Shown: one piece after another, positions 1 to 13,081 of the stretch
Position numbering within the stretch: the stretch's first letter is position 1
How the letters are laid out: every line of letters begins with the position of its first letter
Assembly (NCBI RefSeq): GCF_036324505.1
Contig: NC_086349.1
Coordinates: 19,114,247-19,178,246, forward strand
Origin: Eleginops maclovinus
Lineage: Eukaryota; Chordata; Actinopteri; Perciformes; Eleginopidae
Direction: 5' to 3'
DNA length: 64,000 nucleotides
Translations under genes and position numbers: made by a program
The notes under the pieces: model-generated
Told to the model about the DNA's origin: nothing
The model's database searches: none
Seen by the model: only the letters and a program-made list of their open reading frames with translations

Positions 1-3000
1 GCTTGGAAAAACTATGTGGAGCCCTGCTCAAAACCGCCTCCCACTTTGAAAACCTGCACAGAGCAGTTTTATATTTTACAACAAATCTTACCATCACACT
101 TCTTTAAAGTCCTCTCTCGATTCATGGAACAAACTGAAAAAGAGGAGGATCGGGTGTTCAGTGGCATATGAAATTCAGTATGCTTACATTGCTGAGCATA
201 ATATTACCTTCTTCCAAAGATGGGATCTGGATTTTTTCCATTTTATTTGAATGTGAGAAGACTTGAACCTCAACTGGATTGCCCAATGTAATTTTTTTCT
301 CTGTCAGCACCAGCTGTGTTTGCAGAAAATATATGCAAATGGTAAACATTAAGTATTTAAATCACTTAGTAACAACCAAAGCAATTAACAACAAAGTGGT
401 GGAAGAAGTATTTAGAAATTTAAAAAATATATTTATACAACAATGAAGAAATTCTCAATTTCAAATAAAAGTCCTGCATTCAAATCCTGCTTTTAAGTGA
501 TGAAATATTGTAAGGATCTTCTGGGAGAGTGTTTGAGTAAATCTAGATCCTTTCCACGATTGGAGACTTGTCAATGAATTAATCAACAACAGAAACAAAT
601 ATTACATGGAGTTAATTCTGCTGAACATTAACTACCTTATGCCTGGGTCGTTGGGAAGAAGCTTGATCTAAAGCACTGTAGCTCGGTTTAAACCAGAGTT
701 TCTTGCAAAAGACCTCTGCGCCTGGAGAGGTGAAATACACTTTCACCATAGCTGTAACACAGAAAGTACAGAGGAAGAGTAAACTCAGTAGTACATTGAA
801 AAAAGTGAATAAATAATAAAAAATAGAATAACATGTGTGTTACTGTGTGTCTGTGCAGCTGGAAACACAAATGTGCCACTTCCTTCTGCCCTTTGACTCA
901 TGACAGACAACTCCGCTTCATCACTGTTGTCCCCAGACTGATCAGAAGCCTCTTTGACATTTTCCACTTCTGAAACAACATTTACAGTCAGTAAAGACTT
1001 CAATCGAGAATACAATGTTATAAAGCCAAAGTAAACAACTATGATAACAATGCAGGGAGCAGTAAGCTAATAAGAGAACAGCAGTGCCAACAAACCATTC
1101 AATGTGTTCAGGAATTCAAGGTATGTCACCCTAGCTGACAGTCAAACGATTTCTAACAAAGCTACCTTGTACTGTGATGAGGATTTGCAGGCAAGGTTCA
1201 CAGTCGGTGGCTGAACAGCACAGAATCACTTTAAGCTGTAAATCTGTAACATCCATAGTGTCATCTTGATTGTTCAGAGCGTAACAAAATGGCGAGACTG
1301 TGGAAAGAAGACTTTCTGCTTTAGACAAACAGTGCAGGTTTATGGGATGCATTTGTGTTGATCGTTATCTTACCTGAGCTCACAGTGCACTCCGTCAATC
1401 CCTGAGGACAGACAAGTTGAGCATGAATTTGATGAATGACACTTGCCAAAAATGAAGCAAACCTCTTGAGTTGTGTACATTTCAAAAGTGCTTAAAGCAG
1501 GGGTGTCCAAACTACGGCCCGGGGGCCAAATGCGGCCCACAGGCCATTTTTAATCGACCCTCAGCAAATTCTAAAAGTATAAGGGAATATGGCCCACAAA
1601 TTAAACTTTTGCTTGTCTTATATTGTACTTCTCAAATATATTTGTTAAAATATATGACACAGTATTCATGTGTTAATGAGCCCAATTTTCTAATAATTTC
1701 AGTCATTTAAAATGTAAAACATTTTCTAACAAATCTTAGTTGATAAAAAAAAGCCCAATAACTTATTTCCTTAACAAGCTCGAAATTTAACCTTCATATT
1801 TACTCTTATTATAAACAATCTGAGGCTTCTGTTTTAAGGGATGAGCTGCCAACAAAATAAATGTAACCCTAAAGAGAGATGGGATGTAGGCTGTTTTTTC
1901 CTTAAAGCATTTTCAAGTATTGCACATTATTCACCTACATTTGATTTGTTTTACTAACTTATAACTTAACTTATGAGGCAAAATTCACCTCTTACATAGA
2001 TACCATTTTACTAAGCAATAGGCCCTTTTCCCCAGAAGATATTTTGGATTGTGCCACAAATAACATAAATTATTGCTCTGCTTTTTTCTTGTTTTTTAAG
2101 TTTTCCAGTAAGCCATGGCTGTGTGACAGTGAACCAGTCTAGACAATACCAGGAATGAAATTCAGCCATCATTGATTTGATTATTTACACCAGGGATATA
2201 CCCACTGTCAAATGTAATAATAACTTTTATTAAATGTATTTCAGTTTTCGGATTGATAGTTCTATGTGTGCTTGTAGGTGAATGTCATACTACACATATT
2301 GATTTGTCTCTGGTTGATTTACTTATTAAGAACACATTCAGTTCAAAGAAAGTTCCAGCTAACAAACCACCTTGGAAATAAAGCAGTGGAGTAAGGTGTC
2401 ACACTCAGGGCCAATAGTAAATAAGTAATGGACATTCAACTCTGATAGACAGGAATTTAAAACGAAATGTGTTATATATTAGTCCAGCAGTCACAGCAGG
2501 CTAATGTTTGTAAAGTAAATCTATGTGAACTAAATAAGCTAGGCTAAAAACTATGTGTTTTCCTTTATGTCTTATTTAAGGGATCCTTATAGTATAGGAA
2601 ATGTGATTTGACAAATGATCTAATACAAACCAACAATAATAGTCACATTTATTATAATGTGTCATGTTGTAAGTTAGGATACATGTTATGTAAGAATCTA
2701 ATACCTAAACACACAACACATCTATGTTATCTGTATCGCATCTAAGCATAATATCCTGGTTTCAAAGCACAGATAAGAACTAATGCAACTTTTGCTAACT
2801 GTAAGATTAAAAACAGATGTTGTTGCCTTATCTTGGTTTTCTTTGTTTGATGCGAAACAACGTGGCTGTAAGTAATAGTAGGAAACAAATACAACTGCAG
2901 GCACACTTCATCAGGAATGTGATTTGATAAGGATTAACTGGTTTTTCATGTTCCAGTAGCCTACGCCATTCACATGAGTATGAACCAAACAGGATACAAC

Positions 3001-3179
3001 TCAAAATGTTCAGTTTAACGGAATCCTCGTATAGTTACCTCGCTGCAGTTGAGCTTGGATTCGTCTCGGTCAATCATCTCCAGCGCTTTCGCAGACATGA
3101 AGAGCCAGAAGCGCATTACTGACAGCAGCCGGAGAGACATGTGCGCGGGCGGCGGAGCGCGTAGGAGCCTGGGAGCCAT
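1..3179 (-). CDS. il17rc: interleukin-17 receptor C, 5' part (runs off left edge)
   Basis: This is the N-terminal ectodomain of an IL-17RC-like receptor, a type I membrane protein expected to pair with IL-17RA for IL-17A/F signalling. Exons, in transcript order, are 3039-3179, 1374-1401, 1166-1297, 880-969, 636-751, 208-313, 92-133 and probably 1-23. All but the last have AG/GT borders and keep one frame. Exon 1 starts at the ATG at 3179 and gives a hydrophobic leader (core LLSVMRFWLFMSAKAL) and then Asn-Cys-Ser. Exon 3 encodes DLQLKVILCCSATDCEPCL, the Cys-rich strand typical of the IL-17RC amino end. The leftmost exon is uncertain: an acceptor at 54 would read into TGA, so a weaker acceptor at 24 is preferred. 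Transmembrane and SEFIR parts lie outside the window. Its position directly after il17re supports the name. The alternative is another IL-17 receptor paralogue. Confidence 0.78.
1498..1830 (+). mobile_element. hAT (Charlie-like) DNA transposon fragment
   Basis: In il17rc intron 1 the stretch opens with CAGGGGTGTCCAAACTACGG followed by a GGCC-rich segment and a second GGCCCAC block near 1590. A CAGGGGTGTCCAAA terminus with GGCCC repeats is characteristic of Charlie-type hAT elements in vertebrates. No matching inverted terminus was found downstream, so the right boundary is approximate and the copy is probably truncated. Confidence 0.5.
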
Positions 3180-3846
3180 TTCTTGGAAAGTCTCTCCCCC
3201 GCGCGCGTCTCCAGCTCCAGGCTACACTCCCCTCACCTGTTAGAGCGGATCCCGTTATCCTTATTTCCTTTCAGCAGCACAGCATGACAGGGATGATTTC
3301 AGGGAGAAACCTTTGTCCGTGGCTTTCCAAAGCCAAACTGTTGTGACTCTCCTGAAAATGTGTTCCTCGTGTCTTTCCTCAGGATAGACAGCTCGTGCTG
3401 GGCGTGTCAAAACCTGCTCAGGTGAGATTGAGGAAACTCGTTGCATGCACACAATGGAGGAATGGAAACATTTTTATTTCAGTGTTATACTACATATCGA
3501 CTATACATTTTGGAAGCATGTTTTTTTTAATCACTTTTAGGTATTAGCTATATATTTTTACGTACTTTTCTAGCTATGATAGGCTTATATAATATACTAC
3601 AGTCCTAATCTACCTGGTTTGAACATTAAAATGTTATGACGTGTTTTTGTTGGTGATAAAAAACAAATAGGATATGCAACAGTACAATAAACTCTTTATA
3701 ATCATCTTGTTAAGTCTCTCTTTTACTTGCTTTCAAGGGTCGTTTCATTTTCACTTTTAGTCTTATTTGTTCTATATACTGTATGTTGCACCAAGGGGAC
3801 AAGCACAACATATGAATGAATACATCATTATATTCTATAACGCTAT

Positions 3847-4018
3847 AATACTGTAAAGTGAGAACTTTGACTTTGACTTACCTTTTGCTGATAATAGTTA
3901 TTTACTTCTTTTTAAATATTTTGATTTCATAACTTTTACTTTAAACCGAGTATTTTACGACCGTAGTATTTATACTTTTACTTAGTTAAACCATCAGAGC
4001 ACTTCTCCCACCTCTGCA
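3847..4018 (-). mobile_element. MITE with CAGAGGTGGGA terminus
   Basis: Read on the minus strand it begins CAGAGGTGGGAGAAGTGCTC and continues with AGTAAAAGTA-type, AT-rich sequence. It resembles the abundant teleost non-autonomous element that starts CAG-GTGGG-AGTA; a second copy lies at 11135. The inner end near 3847 is approximate. It lies in the spacer between il17rc and il17re. Confidence 0.5.
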
Positions 4019-5167
4019 TGCACCACAATTTCTCATGTCTTCAAAATTTAGATAATGAAATATTATGATGCAATTATTAACAATAAAAAAGCCAAAGGTA
4101 GATCTGAAGATTCATCGAGGATTAATTGAGGATTAATAATGTTTTGTTGTTGATACAACCCTATCAGTAAATGTCAAATATTGCACCAACAACGATGGTA
4201 ACAGTCAAAAGGTCAACGGACTGGTCCATCATTAAACATTATTAATTCATTTCTTCCAGTTATTTTTTAAGCATCTAACCAAAACTCTGTGTTAACAACT
4301 GAACCTCTCATCTTTTACCAACAGGTTTTGCCCCATTAAGTCTAAACTACCTTTGCACCAAGTTCTGAATAGAGAAGCCATTGTATAAATGTTTTCAGTT
4401 TAAGTGCGAATGATTAATCATTCACCTGTATCAAAGTGAAAAGGTCAGTTGTCCACTGTTGTAGATTTTAATTTGTATTTCTTCCTATCTGCTGTACGAT
4501 ATGGCGCTCTTGCACCTGTGTGAACTCAGTGTACCTGGTCCTGTAGGTTCAGCAACAATAAAATGCAAAGCCATTTTCGATCTTGTAAATGCATTTGGCT
4601 GATAGCGTGATGGCCATGAGCCAAATGTAAACACTATACGACTCTGCGGTTCAGCTCTTGAATAATGTCCCAGAGTTATCGCCATGTGACTAAACTGACT
4701 TGCAGACTCTTTGTAGAATGATCCAATCATAATTTAAATGACCTTTCTCACTTTTACATAGTTCTTCTTTCTACGCTTTATGGCTATTTTTGTGTTACCA
4801 TACCCCAGCTCTGTTACTGTACTGTATGTACAGTTTTTTAACCTAAGTGAAGTTGTGACAAGTCTGGATTGGTTCAGTATCCACGTCAGATAAAGTTATT
4901 CCCTGACATGAACCCTAAGCTGTGCTGAACTTGTTTTTGGCAGTAGGTGTTTATAGAGTTGATTTTTCTGTAAATAACTGTCGAGCAGATGTTTTAGCAT
5001 CAGAATACTGCAGTTTGGCAATTCTTTTTTTTCAGATGTTTAAGAAAAAACATGAACCTTATTAAAAGAGACACTGAATGCTGAAAAAACACGTTTCTGT
5101 AAAACAAAGCACTTTTATCAGTTATTTTTTGGCAAAAGAAATTCCTTTCCTATATATAAATAGCATT

Positions 5168-5173
5168 TTTATT
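5168..5173 (-). terminator. candidate polyadenylation signal of il17re
   Basis: The minus strand reads AATAAA, the first such hexamer met after the il17re stop codon (about 0.7 kb). No transcript evidence is available, so the assignment is tentative. Confidence 0.3.
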
Positions 5174-5876
5174 ATCTTACAGACATAAAGTTCCAATGCA
5201 AACAGTGTTGAAATCGTGCTTCTGCAAGTGGAGATGAAATGTTTGCCGAACAGACAAGTGCTGTATGCCTGAGTTAAAAAGCAAACTAAACATTGACAAG
5301 TTCATATTTGTTTTTAGGTGGAAGTTTGTGTACATATATTTAATAATAACTATCTACTATACTAACAGCAGTACCTGCAGTGCATGGCAACTTCATTTAC
5401 TGTCAAATGCTCGAGCACACTTGGGTAGATACCGCTTAATGTTTTCACCTGTTGCACTCTTTCCAACTGTGACCGCTTAGGCTGAAAATCCTATGCAAAT
5501 TTGTCAGTTCCTGTATTGTGCAGCATTTGTAAGTGAGGTATATTTTGCAATTGTTTTTGTACTGGTAAGCATATTTACATACAGTCATAGGACAGGTGTT
5601 CACATAAAGAGCGCCTGTTAAAGGGAAAAATGCAGGAGACAGGACGGAGTATTTACCTCATCTTAATATACCAAATGATAGGTGGAGGTCACATTTAGTA
5701 GGTTAATGTAAAGTAAAAAGAAAGTAAAATATATATATTTTCTTTTAGTGATTGGCTCTGAGGCACCCGCAGGGCAACACCAATCCTCTGTGTCTCATGT
5801 ATACCTATCATGTTTCCAGCAGAACAAGAGTCTGTCCACATCAGACATGTGAAACCTGAGATTAAAGTTTCCCTGC

Positions 5877-8800
5877 TCACCATGGCAACAGGTGGAGAGG
5901 CTCGTGCTCTTGTACAGTTCCTGATCTTGCCATGTTGGCTGTCAGTGGCAACTTGAGCCTGCCATGAGTCTTATCCGAGATTATTTTGAGTGATGACGTG
6001 TCACTGAACCCCTGCGTTTTCTTTCCTTGAGTCTGAGGCAGCAGTGTCTGTAGTCTTTGTGCTAGCTGCCGTGCCAGCCATACTGACTGCACTTTAGCTA
6101 AGAGTCTGTGCAAGCAGTGCCACCGCAGTTTGCCAGTTCTTTTCTGTCTTTGTATTCCACCCAGCTCCTGTACAAAGCCTCTGAAATCTTTCGGTAAGCA
6201 GAAACGAGGGACATTTCTGAAGGCCTTTGGGATGTCCCTACTATGGCAAAGGCTCTGGAAGTAGACAAAGGCCACTCCTTGACTTTTGTTCTCCTGCAGC
6301 GCCCCCTCTAGGCAGGACAGAGCAGCCGCAAATACTGGTGCGATCACTGTGGAGGGCTGTGTGTACCAGTCTATATCATCACAATGCTTTTTTCCTGCGG
6401 CTTTCTCTTTTTTGCATTTTCCCAGTCGTTTTCCAATTACTTCTTCCACTTTGTTTTCATGTGTCACGTCTTCTTTGCTACATTCTCTCATTTTTCTCTC
6501 ACTCTTATGCATGTTTGCTCTCTCCTCCCTCCACTTTTCATAGGTCTTCGTGGCTTCAGGACTCCAAATAATCAGCACTTGTCCTTGAGCCTTTCGCATG
6601 GCTTCCCACTGCCCATACAGCCAGGGAAGAGGACCCAGATCAGCCACTCCAGTTCCAGACTCAGTCCCATTTTTCGTTTGTGAACTTTGGGCACACAAAG
6701 CCATGTGCACAGCCGCACTCAGCTCTCCCTGCAGGATTGAGGCTAATGCACACACAGCAGAGACGTGGTCCGACTGCTCTGATGAGCACACTAGTAACAC
6801 TGGTTCCCGAATACACAGCCAACCTAGAGATATTGGAAAAGACAGGTGAGAAAATTAAGATATTATGTATAATTTCTTAACTTTATTAAATTGTTTTCTT
6901 TAAGATACCACAGTTATCATCAGGCACCAATCACACAAATCCATGGAGGCAGTACAACACAGTAGATTTAAAATGATTATAAATGCCACCAATCAAAAGG
7001 CACAAAGGCAATTGTACTAACCTGATGCTCCACTCTTGTTGAGACGGTGGATAAACATTCCCAGTAAAGCAATAATAACCATGGATACCAAAGCTGCCAC
7101 AGCATACATGCCACATCTGTCATGAGTGTCTGTAGAAATAGAAAAAAGTACATTTATTTACTTTACAAAAGTACATGCAACATTGCATTTGAGCTTATGC
7201 GTGTATCTTGAGCACACTCACAGTCCGGGCACAGAATTCTTCTTCCAAGTAGAGCAGGGTGTGACTGCCACACCTGCAGAAAAGTAAATTGTTAGAGGGA
7301 GATGAGAGATAAAGGTCCCGCACTATGTCAAGAAAGACCTTTCCCATGCATGCACATGATTTTACCTGCACACATGGCCTATCAGCAAAGAAAACAAGAG
7401 GCACATGGATCCTTGTTTTAGTTGTATTCCCTTCCTGTCAAATAGATAAGAAGAGTCAGATATTAATTCAAATCAACATTAACTTACCATTTTTCTCACA
7501 ACGTACGAATGCTTACAATTGTCTCTGAGTGGACCTGTCCCATTGGTGTACATTCCCTCTCATTAAGGAGACAGAGTTGAGCTGCAAACCTTGCAGGAGT
7601 TGAAGAGGTTATAAACAAAACCACACTCTGCCTGCCTGGTCCCATATACACCTCCCATGAAGACATATCTGCAAAGGACAAGGAGAGGGAAAAAGACATT
7701 TAAATTAAAACCTATCGCAGCTGTAAGCATCATATTTTGTTCTCCTGTTTGACTCACCAGCCTCGAAGCGGCAATATATTTCATGGGTGCCTTGAAGTGA
7801 AAGCTGCAAAAAACAAAACAAATATGTGAATCTACATCAAGAAGGTAGGTTGATGGACATAATGTTAATGCAATTTGGCAAAATTTCACCTGCAAACACA
7901 TCTGAGGGTGTTTATCCACAGCGGATGTGGAATATATCTGTTGGGGAAACAGTGTTTTAAAAAAAAGTTTAAATCAGGAATTTAGGATCAATACCAACAG
8001 CAGTCAAGCCAAACCCACCAGGGTTCGCCCCTCTTTCCTATCCTCCAGTGTGGAGTTAAGCACAGGTGTGCAGAGTGTTTTGTTTTGTCTCCAGCAGAGG
8101 GAGGCAGAGATGTTCAGATTGTTGGCAGGACACTTGGGGTTCCACTTCAAACTTGACTCATGCAGTGTGACATAAGAGGAGCGCCAGACATCTCTGACAT
8201 CTGTACAGGCAATGTGGACACAAATGTTTACAACTTCATGACTCCGAGTTTTCTGACTGGTTTATCCAAGGATGCGATTGTGGGAAAAACTGGATATCAA
8301 TGTAACAACATAAATGAAAGACAGTTATCATCGGAAACAGAATCACACTTACATATGAAAGAATAAGAAAGTCATTTTTGTGAACGTATCAGTAATCAAT
8401 GACAAAACAACGGTAAAAAATAAAATTCCCTAAAGGATGATTTTGATTGAATCTGACTCTGACGAGAATCATCGTCAACCTCACCTGTGAGGCTCTTATT
8501 TTGAAATGGGCACTTTTTATGACGCCGGGCATCCCAATGTTGGTAATATACCTGTTAACGCAGACAATGTACAGGTGTGAAAAATCAGACTTGACAAAAT
8601 AATAACTTTGCATGTATGAAAAAATTATGGAACTGAGAATACCTGTACACACACGCAATGCAGCAGGAAAGGGATGTTAAGAAGACCTGATCGAGACTGA
8701 GATGGATCAATCTTAAAGGAAAAAAACAGTATATTCTTATTTTCTTTGGTGTGTAGAAAACAAAAGTACACACATGCAGATGAATGTGCCTCTCACAGTG

Positions 8801-10517
8801 ATTGGCCGGGTGACAGAGTCCCCGCATTGCTCTCCATATTGTTGGTAACACCATCTAGCATAGACTTTGTCTCCAGGCTCCATGGTCACCAAGATGGATT
8901 TAGACGACTGGTTCACAGACAGATCGAATTCTGGGATGGGATCTAAGTCACACAGAAAAATATAATATACAGGATTTAATCATCAGTGTCAACAAGGAAA
9001 AACATTTAGACGTGTGATACATTCGAGGAAAAACAACTAGGGGTCGCAGACATTTAGTTCCTTTTGGAATCTATACCAAAAAGAGTTTGAGCTGTTCTGG
9101 ATGCTAGTGGTGAACAGAGACACTCCCTCAGACACTTTATTTACTGTTTGATTTACTTTTAATTCATCACATATCGGAGAAAGAATGTGTCACACCCGAC
9201 TCTTACATTTCCTTCGAGCAAACAAAGTTCAATTGTAGCAGAAAGAAAAAAATAAAAAGCCCTCAGGGTAAAAAATGGGGAAGCAAAGCATGTCATTGCA
9301 GGGGCACAGTGATAAATAATAGATTTCCAGGGCTCAGTGGATCTTATTCTTAGTGTTTTAAACTAAAACAGATAAATCCTTATTACATTACCTGGTATTG
9401 TGTAGTTGACGCTGCAGCTGGTTGATGTTGTTTTGTATGACACAGTAACAACCTCATTAGCTGTCTCTTTGACACAATCATGTACCAGTTCCCACTAAAA
9501 AAGACAACAATAACACCATCATCATCATCATCATCATCAGACTTGTCTTCACAACGACATGTTTGCCTTAAACTTGAATATTACTCTTACCACATGCGGC
9601 TGTGTGACACTACTTTCACACTTTACTTTTCTTTCACCCGTTTCTCTTTTGCGCTAAGAGAGAGAGATAGAAAAACAGACATGTTTCCATTGTGTTCTCC
9701 TTTTCTCGAACTACTATGAACTGTGGGCTCATATTGACATATTACATGTGTGCAGAGTTTGAGGAATGCGAAAAATCTCCAACCTTTGTCCCTTTTTTCA
9801 TTGGCCTAATTATGTCCTTTCTTGATGAATGATGCATTTCAATCTTCAAAGCATTACAGAGGTCTGGAAGAAAGCAGACTTCTTTTCAAGAAATGACAGC
9901 TTCAGAGATCATAGAATGTAAAACAATCAATAGCAAAATGGATTTTGCATTCATGGTTAGACCCCCTTACCATCACTCTTTATCCAGACATGAACAGTGA
10001 CACACTCAGCGTAACCCCCATCAGAACCCTGGGACATGGCTGAGGTCAGTTTCACAGGACAGTGTCCGCCAACAACCTCTGTGCAGACAAGAGAAGAGCA
10101 TTAGTACAGCAAGAGACACCTGTGGCTACTGACACTAATGCTTCTATACAAAACGTACCATGTTCATGTCCTCCTTGATATTCCTTCATGTAAATTAGGG
10201 ACAAGAGAAAGACATAATTAAAAGGGGAAAGGGATACAGCATTACCAAAACTGCTTAGGGATCCAACCTTTCACCCACGATGCATTTAACAATATATTTG
10301 TATTGTGAAAATAATATATTGTATAAATATGATACCGTCCAGTTCAGTTAATTGGATGTAAAAAATATTGAAATAGTTATTCACCACATTTCATCGTAGT
10401 GTGGAGATCGTACAGTAGTATTAAACTCACCCGACATGTTGTGGTACAGTCCAGCAGCAGAGGAGAGACCACGACGGCAATAAGAGCCAGCGTGGTAGGG
10501 AAAACACTTTTGAACAT
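5877..10517 (-). CDS. il17re: interleukin-17 receptor E, complete
   Basis: Single-pass IL-17 receptor; mammalian IL-17RE pairs with IL-17RA to bind IL-17C at epithelia. Sixteen exons: 10431-10517, 10159-10183, 9971-10078, 9784-9863, 9392-9494, 8797-8942, 8643-8711, 8485-8551, 8019-8200, 7890-7937, 7758-7803, 7517-7668, 7366-7434, 7222-7273, 7022-7129 and 5877-6823. They total 2289 nt and 762 residues, with the frame kept at each junction. Residues 1-25 are a signal peptide. The ectodomain carries many N-glycosylation sequons and the KKCPF, ASLCWRQ, MSSWEVYMG and LCPD motifs that place it with IL-17RE rather than RC. A transmembrane segment (about residues 418-437, VAALVSMVIIALLGMF) is followed by a SEFIR domain in the last exon, with VLLVCSSEQSD, GPLPWLYGQW, VYFQSLC and DIPKAF. 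The SEFIR domain has a Lys/Glu-rich insertion. The start is the only ATG in frame with the leader. Confidence 0.88.
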
Positions 10518-11134
10518 ACTGCACATTTAACGTAGGAAATGTCGGCATAATTAAAAGTCACGATGTTTTGTCCTCACAAAGCTATTGTTTTCCCCTCAAG
10601 TGGCATGTTTCTGCTGGTTAGAGCGAGTCTAAAAATAAATCTGAAAAGGTGATCTGTGCAGCAAGGAACAGAATGCTTTTACCAGGTCCTGCCAAGAAAC
10701 TGTAAATCATGAGGGCGTTTCTCAAAAATATAATCGTGGGTTCCGCTCCGCCTCTCTTTCAAGTTCAAGAGTCTCAAGAGGAGAAACCAAGCCCACTTTT
10801 ACCTCACTGTTTCCCCACAGGAAATAATACCGCCTGAAGAACCTGTATTGTCTAACTGTATGATGTTTTTTTTTCTGTAATTGTATAGCCCCCGACCCAC
10901 CTATGCCAGGAAGTGATGGTAAAGGGCCCTAATGAGCTGTCTCTCACACACCCACCCAAACAAAACGGGAGAATCCCCCTGCAGACCTAATAGTAATAAT
11001 ACTACATACACCCAGACACTCCTACCTTCATATATGCACAGTGCCTAAAATAGGTGTCAAGAATCAATACCAAAACAAATTTTTGATACAGAACGGATGT
11101 TTTTATACAGTATGACACTTTAAGCATCACTGTT

Positions 11135-11456
11135 CAGAGGGGGGAAGTAACTAAGTACATTTTAAGATACTTGTACTTGAGTATTTCCATCTTATTCTAC
11201 TTTGTACTTGTACTCAATACAAAGTCATTAAAACTAGCTGCTTTTTACCAGCTTTGATAACACTTTAATGCATCAATAATTATAATAAGAACATATAATA
11301 CATATTATTCTGAAATGGAACAATCTGCAGAATGTGCACTTATACTTTTGTTACTTTTAGTATATTTTTGATGCTAATACTTTCCTACTTTTACTTCATA
11401 GTCATATTTTGAATGCAGGAATTTAACTCTTGCATTCTTCTCTCACCTGTCACTGG
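11135..11456 (+). mobile_element. MITE with CAGAGGGGGGAAGTAAC terminus
   Basis: The element starts CAGAGGGGGGAAGTAACTAA, followed by repeated TACTTGTACTTGAGTA-type words, and ends near CACCTGTCACTG. This TACTT-rich composition with a CAG-GG-AAGTAAC end is typical of a very common teleost non-autonomous DNA element. It is related to the copy at 3847-4018, which lies in the opposite orientation. Confidence 0.55.
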
Positions 11457-13075
11457 TGCAACCAATACGCTATAGAAGTCACATAATTAGATTGTCTGTA
11501 GTTTAAACTGATTGTAAACATACTCCTGTATATACAAAATAATTCAGTAGGCTAATGTGAAAAAAAACCTACACCATGAAGACAAAGGAGCCCTCCAAGC
11601 AGCTCTGAGAAATCATTATTAGAAAAAAGGATAGGGTAAGGCACAGCTGCAAATTTGCCCATCGCAGGCCATCATAAAAATATAAGTGCATAAAAGCTCT
11701 GGTTTAGATGGATAAACACCTGTGGTTTTACATACATATCTGTCAGTCTGTGCATACAATCTTATTACAACCACAAAAAAAAACACACACAGAAGTCCAA
11801 GGCATTAGTGTGTGTTTGAGTAGAGCAGTTTGTTTTAAGAAAAGCCAAAATAGGGCTTTTTGTAGATAACTGGTTTCGCAAAAACTGTTGTAATCTTCCT
11901 GTCGAAACCAGTGACTGATGCTTATCAGTTGTTTCCACATGTTGCTTGTGGCAGGAAACCATGCATCTTAAACCCGGTGGGGTGACGTCTTGGTTGAAAA
12001 TTGGACTACATGAAGTTTGTGGTGAGTAAGTGTTCCAGATGGCGGGGGGATCTTTATCGTGCACGGAAAAGATTGATCAAAAGCTATGGTTTGGGTTGAG
12101 GAAATTTACATTAGTCATTACGAGTGAAATGCACTGATGTAGCAAGTGATCGTGACAAACAATCCATTAATGGCAAATTTGATTAAATGGCAATGGTTGT
12201 TAAACCAGTAGAACCAGTACGTGTGCACAATGCAAAGAAATGCAGATCGAATGCAAATCAAACATACCATTACTATCCCAAGAAAGACTTAACAGAGGAG
12301 GGCATATTCACCATGATTTAACCCACCTAGGTTGCATTGACTTCAAAATACTACTGTTGGTTTATAATGCACTGAAGGTTTTAGAGCCAAAATAAAGGTC
12401 TGTTCTTCTGCTACTTTGGTCATCTGGGATATGGAATCAGGTTTTTGCCATTAAGATCAAGCTAAACGTCTTCAGTATCAAGCAAAAGTAAGAGTTTGAG
12501 AGAAATTAAAACTGTACCTCAAAAGCAAAGATGATGACTTGCAAATAAGTTATTTGTTTAAGCTTTTGTTCTCTCGTTTGCGCTCTGTCATTTTTTGTTT
12601 GCAATTCTTTTATATTGTTCTCTTGGCTTTCAATGTAGTGTCCGAAAGCACTTTGAATACCCCTGTTGCTAAAATGTTCTATGTTAATAAACCTTGCTTT
12701 AGGTACGATAAAGGAAGCCTGTGTTTGCGCGAGATACGATGAATCCACAAGAGGCTGGAGGTCGAAACACAACTCTGTACAGCTATAATAGACAAGAAAG
12801 TTAACCTGAGTGTTTAGGGAAGTAAAACTTTTGCTTGGATGTCAACAATTCCTAGAAACATGAAATGCAGATACGTTTTAGGAAGATACCATTTAAACAT
12901 TTTTTGAGAAGCACTATAGTCAGAACTACCTTGTTAAGAGGTAGGGGATTGGGCGGGACACAAGGATGTTTCACCGGAGGGAAAATAGGAAAAACACTGA
13001 CGGTGAAAAGTGTGCTGTAAGCTGCAGACACAGTTACCACAACACAACCCACAAGTTTAAAAAACTCAATTATTT

Positions 13076-13081
13076 TTTATT
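13076..13081 (-). terminator. candidate polyadenylation signal of brpf1
   Basis: The minus strand reads AATAAA about 0.85 kb after the brpf1 stop, the first canonical hexamer noticed downstream. Tentative. Confidence 0.3.

Larger units (their letters stand above)
3180..5876. other. il17re 3' UTR and spacer to il17rc
   Basis: No coding exon was found here. The right part is probably the il17re 3' UTR, with a candidate minus-strand AATAAA at 5168-5173, about 0.7 kb past the stop. The left part must hold the il17rc promoter and 5' UTR; it is more CpG-rich near 3150-3240. The stretch also contains the MITE at 3847-4018. Confidence 0.5.

Noticed and set aside
5695..5883. Possible extra coding exon after il17re
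   Set aside because: The upstream exon already ends in a stop in the correct frame; only an unproven cryptic donor would use this sequence.
6227..6880. Several plus-strand frames of 66-114 codons
   Set aside because: Shadows of the il17re SEFIR exon.
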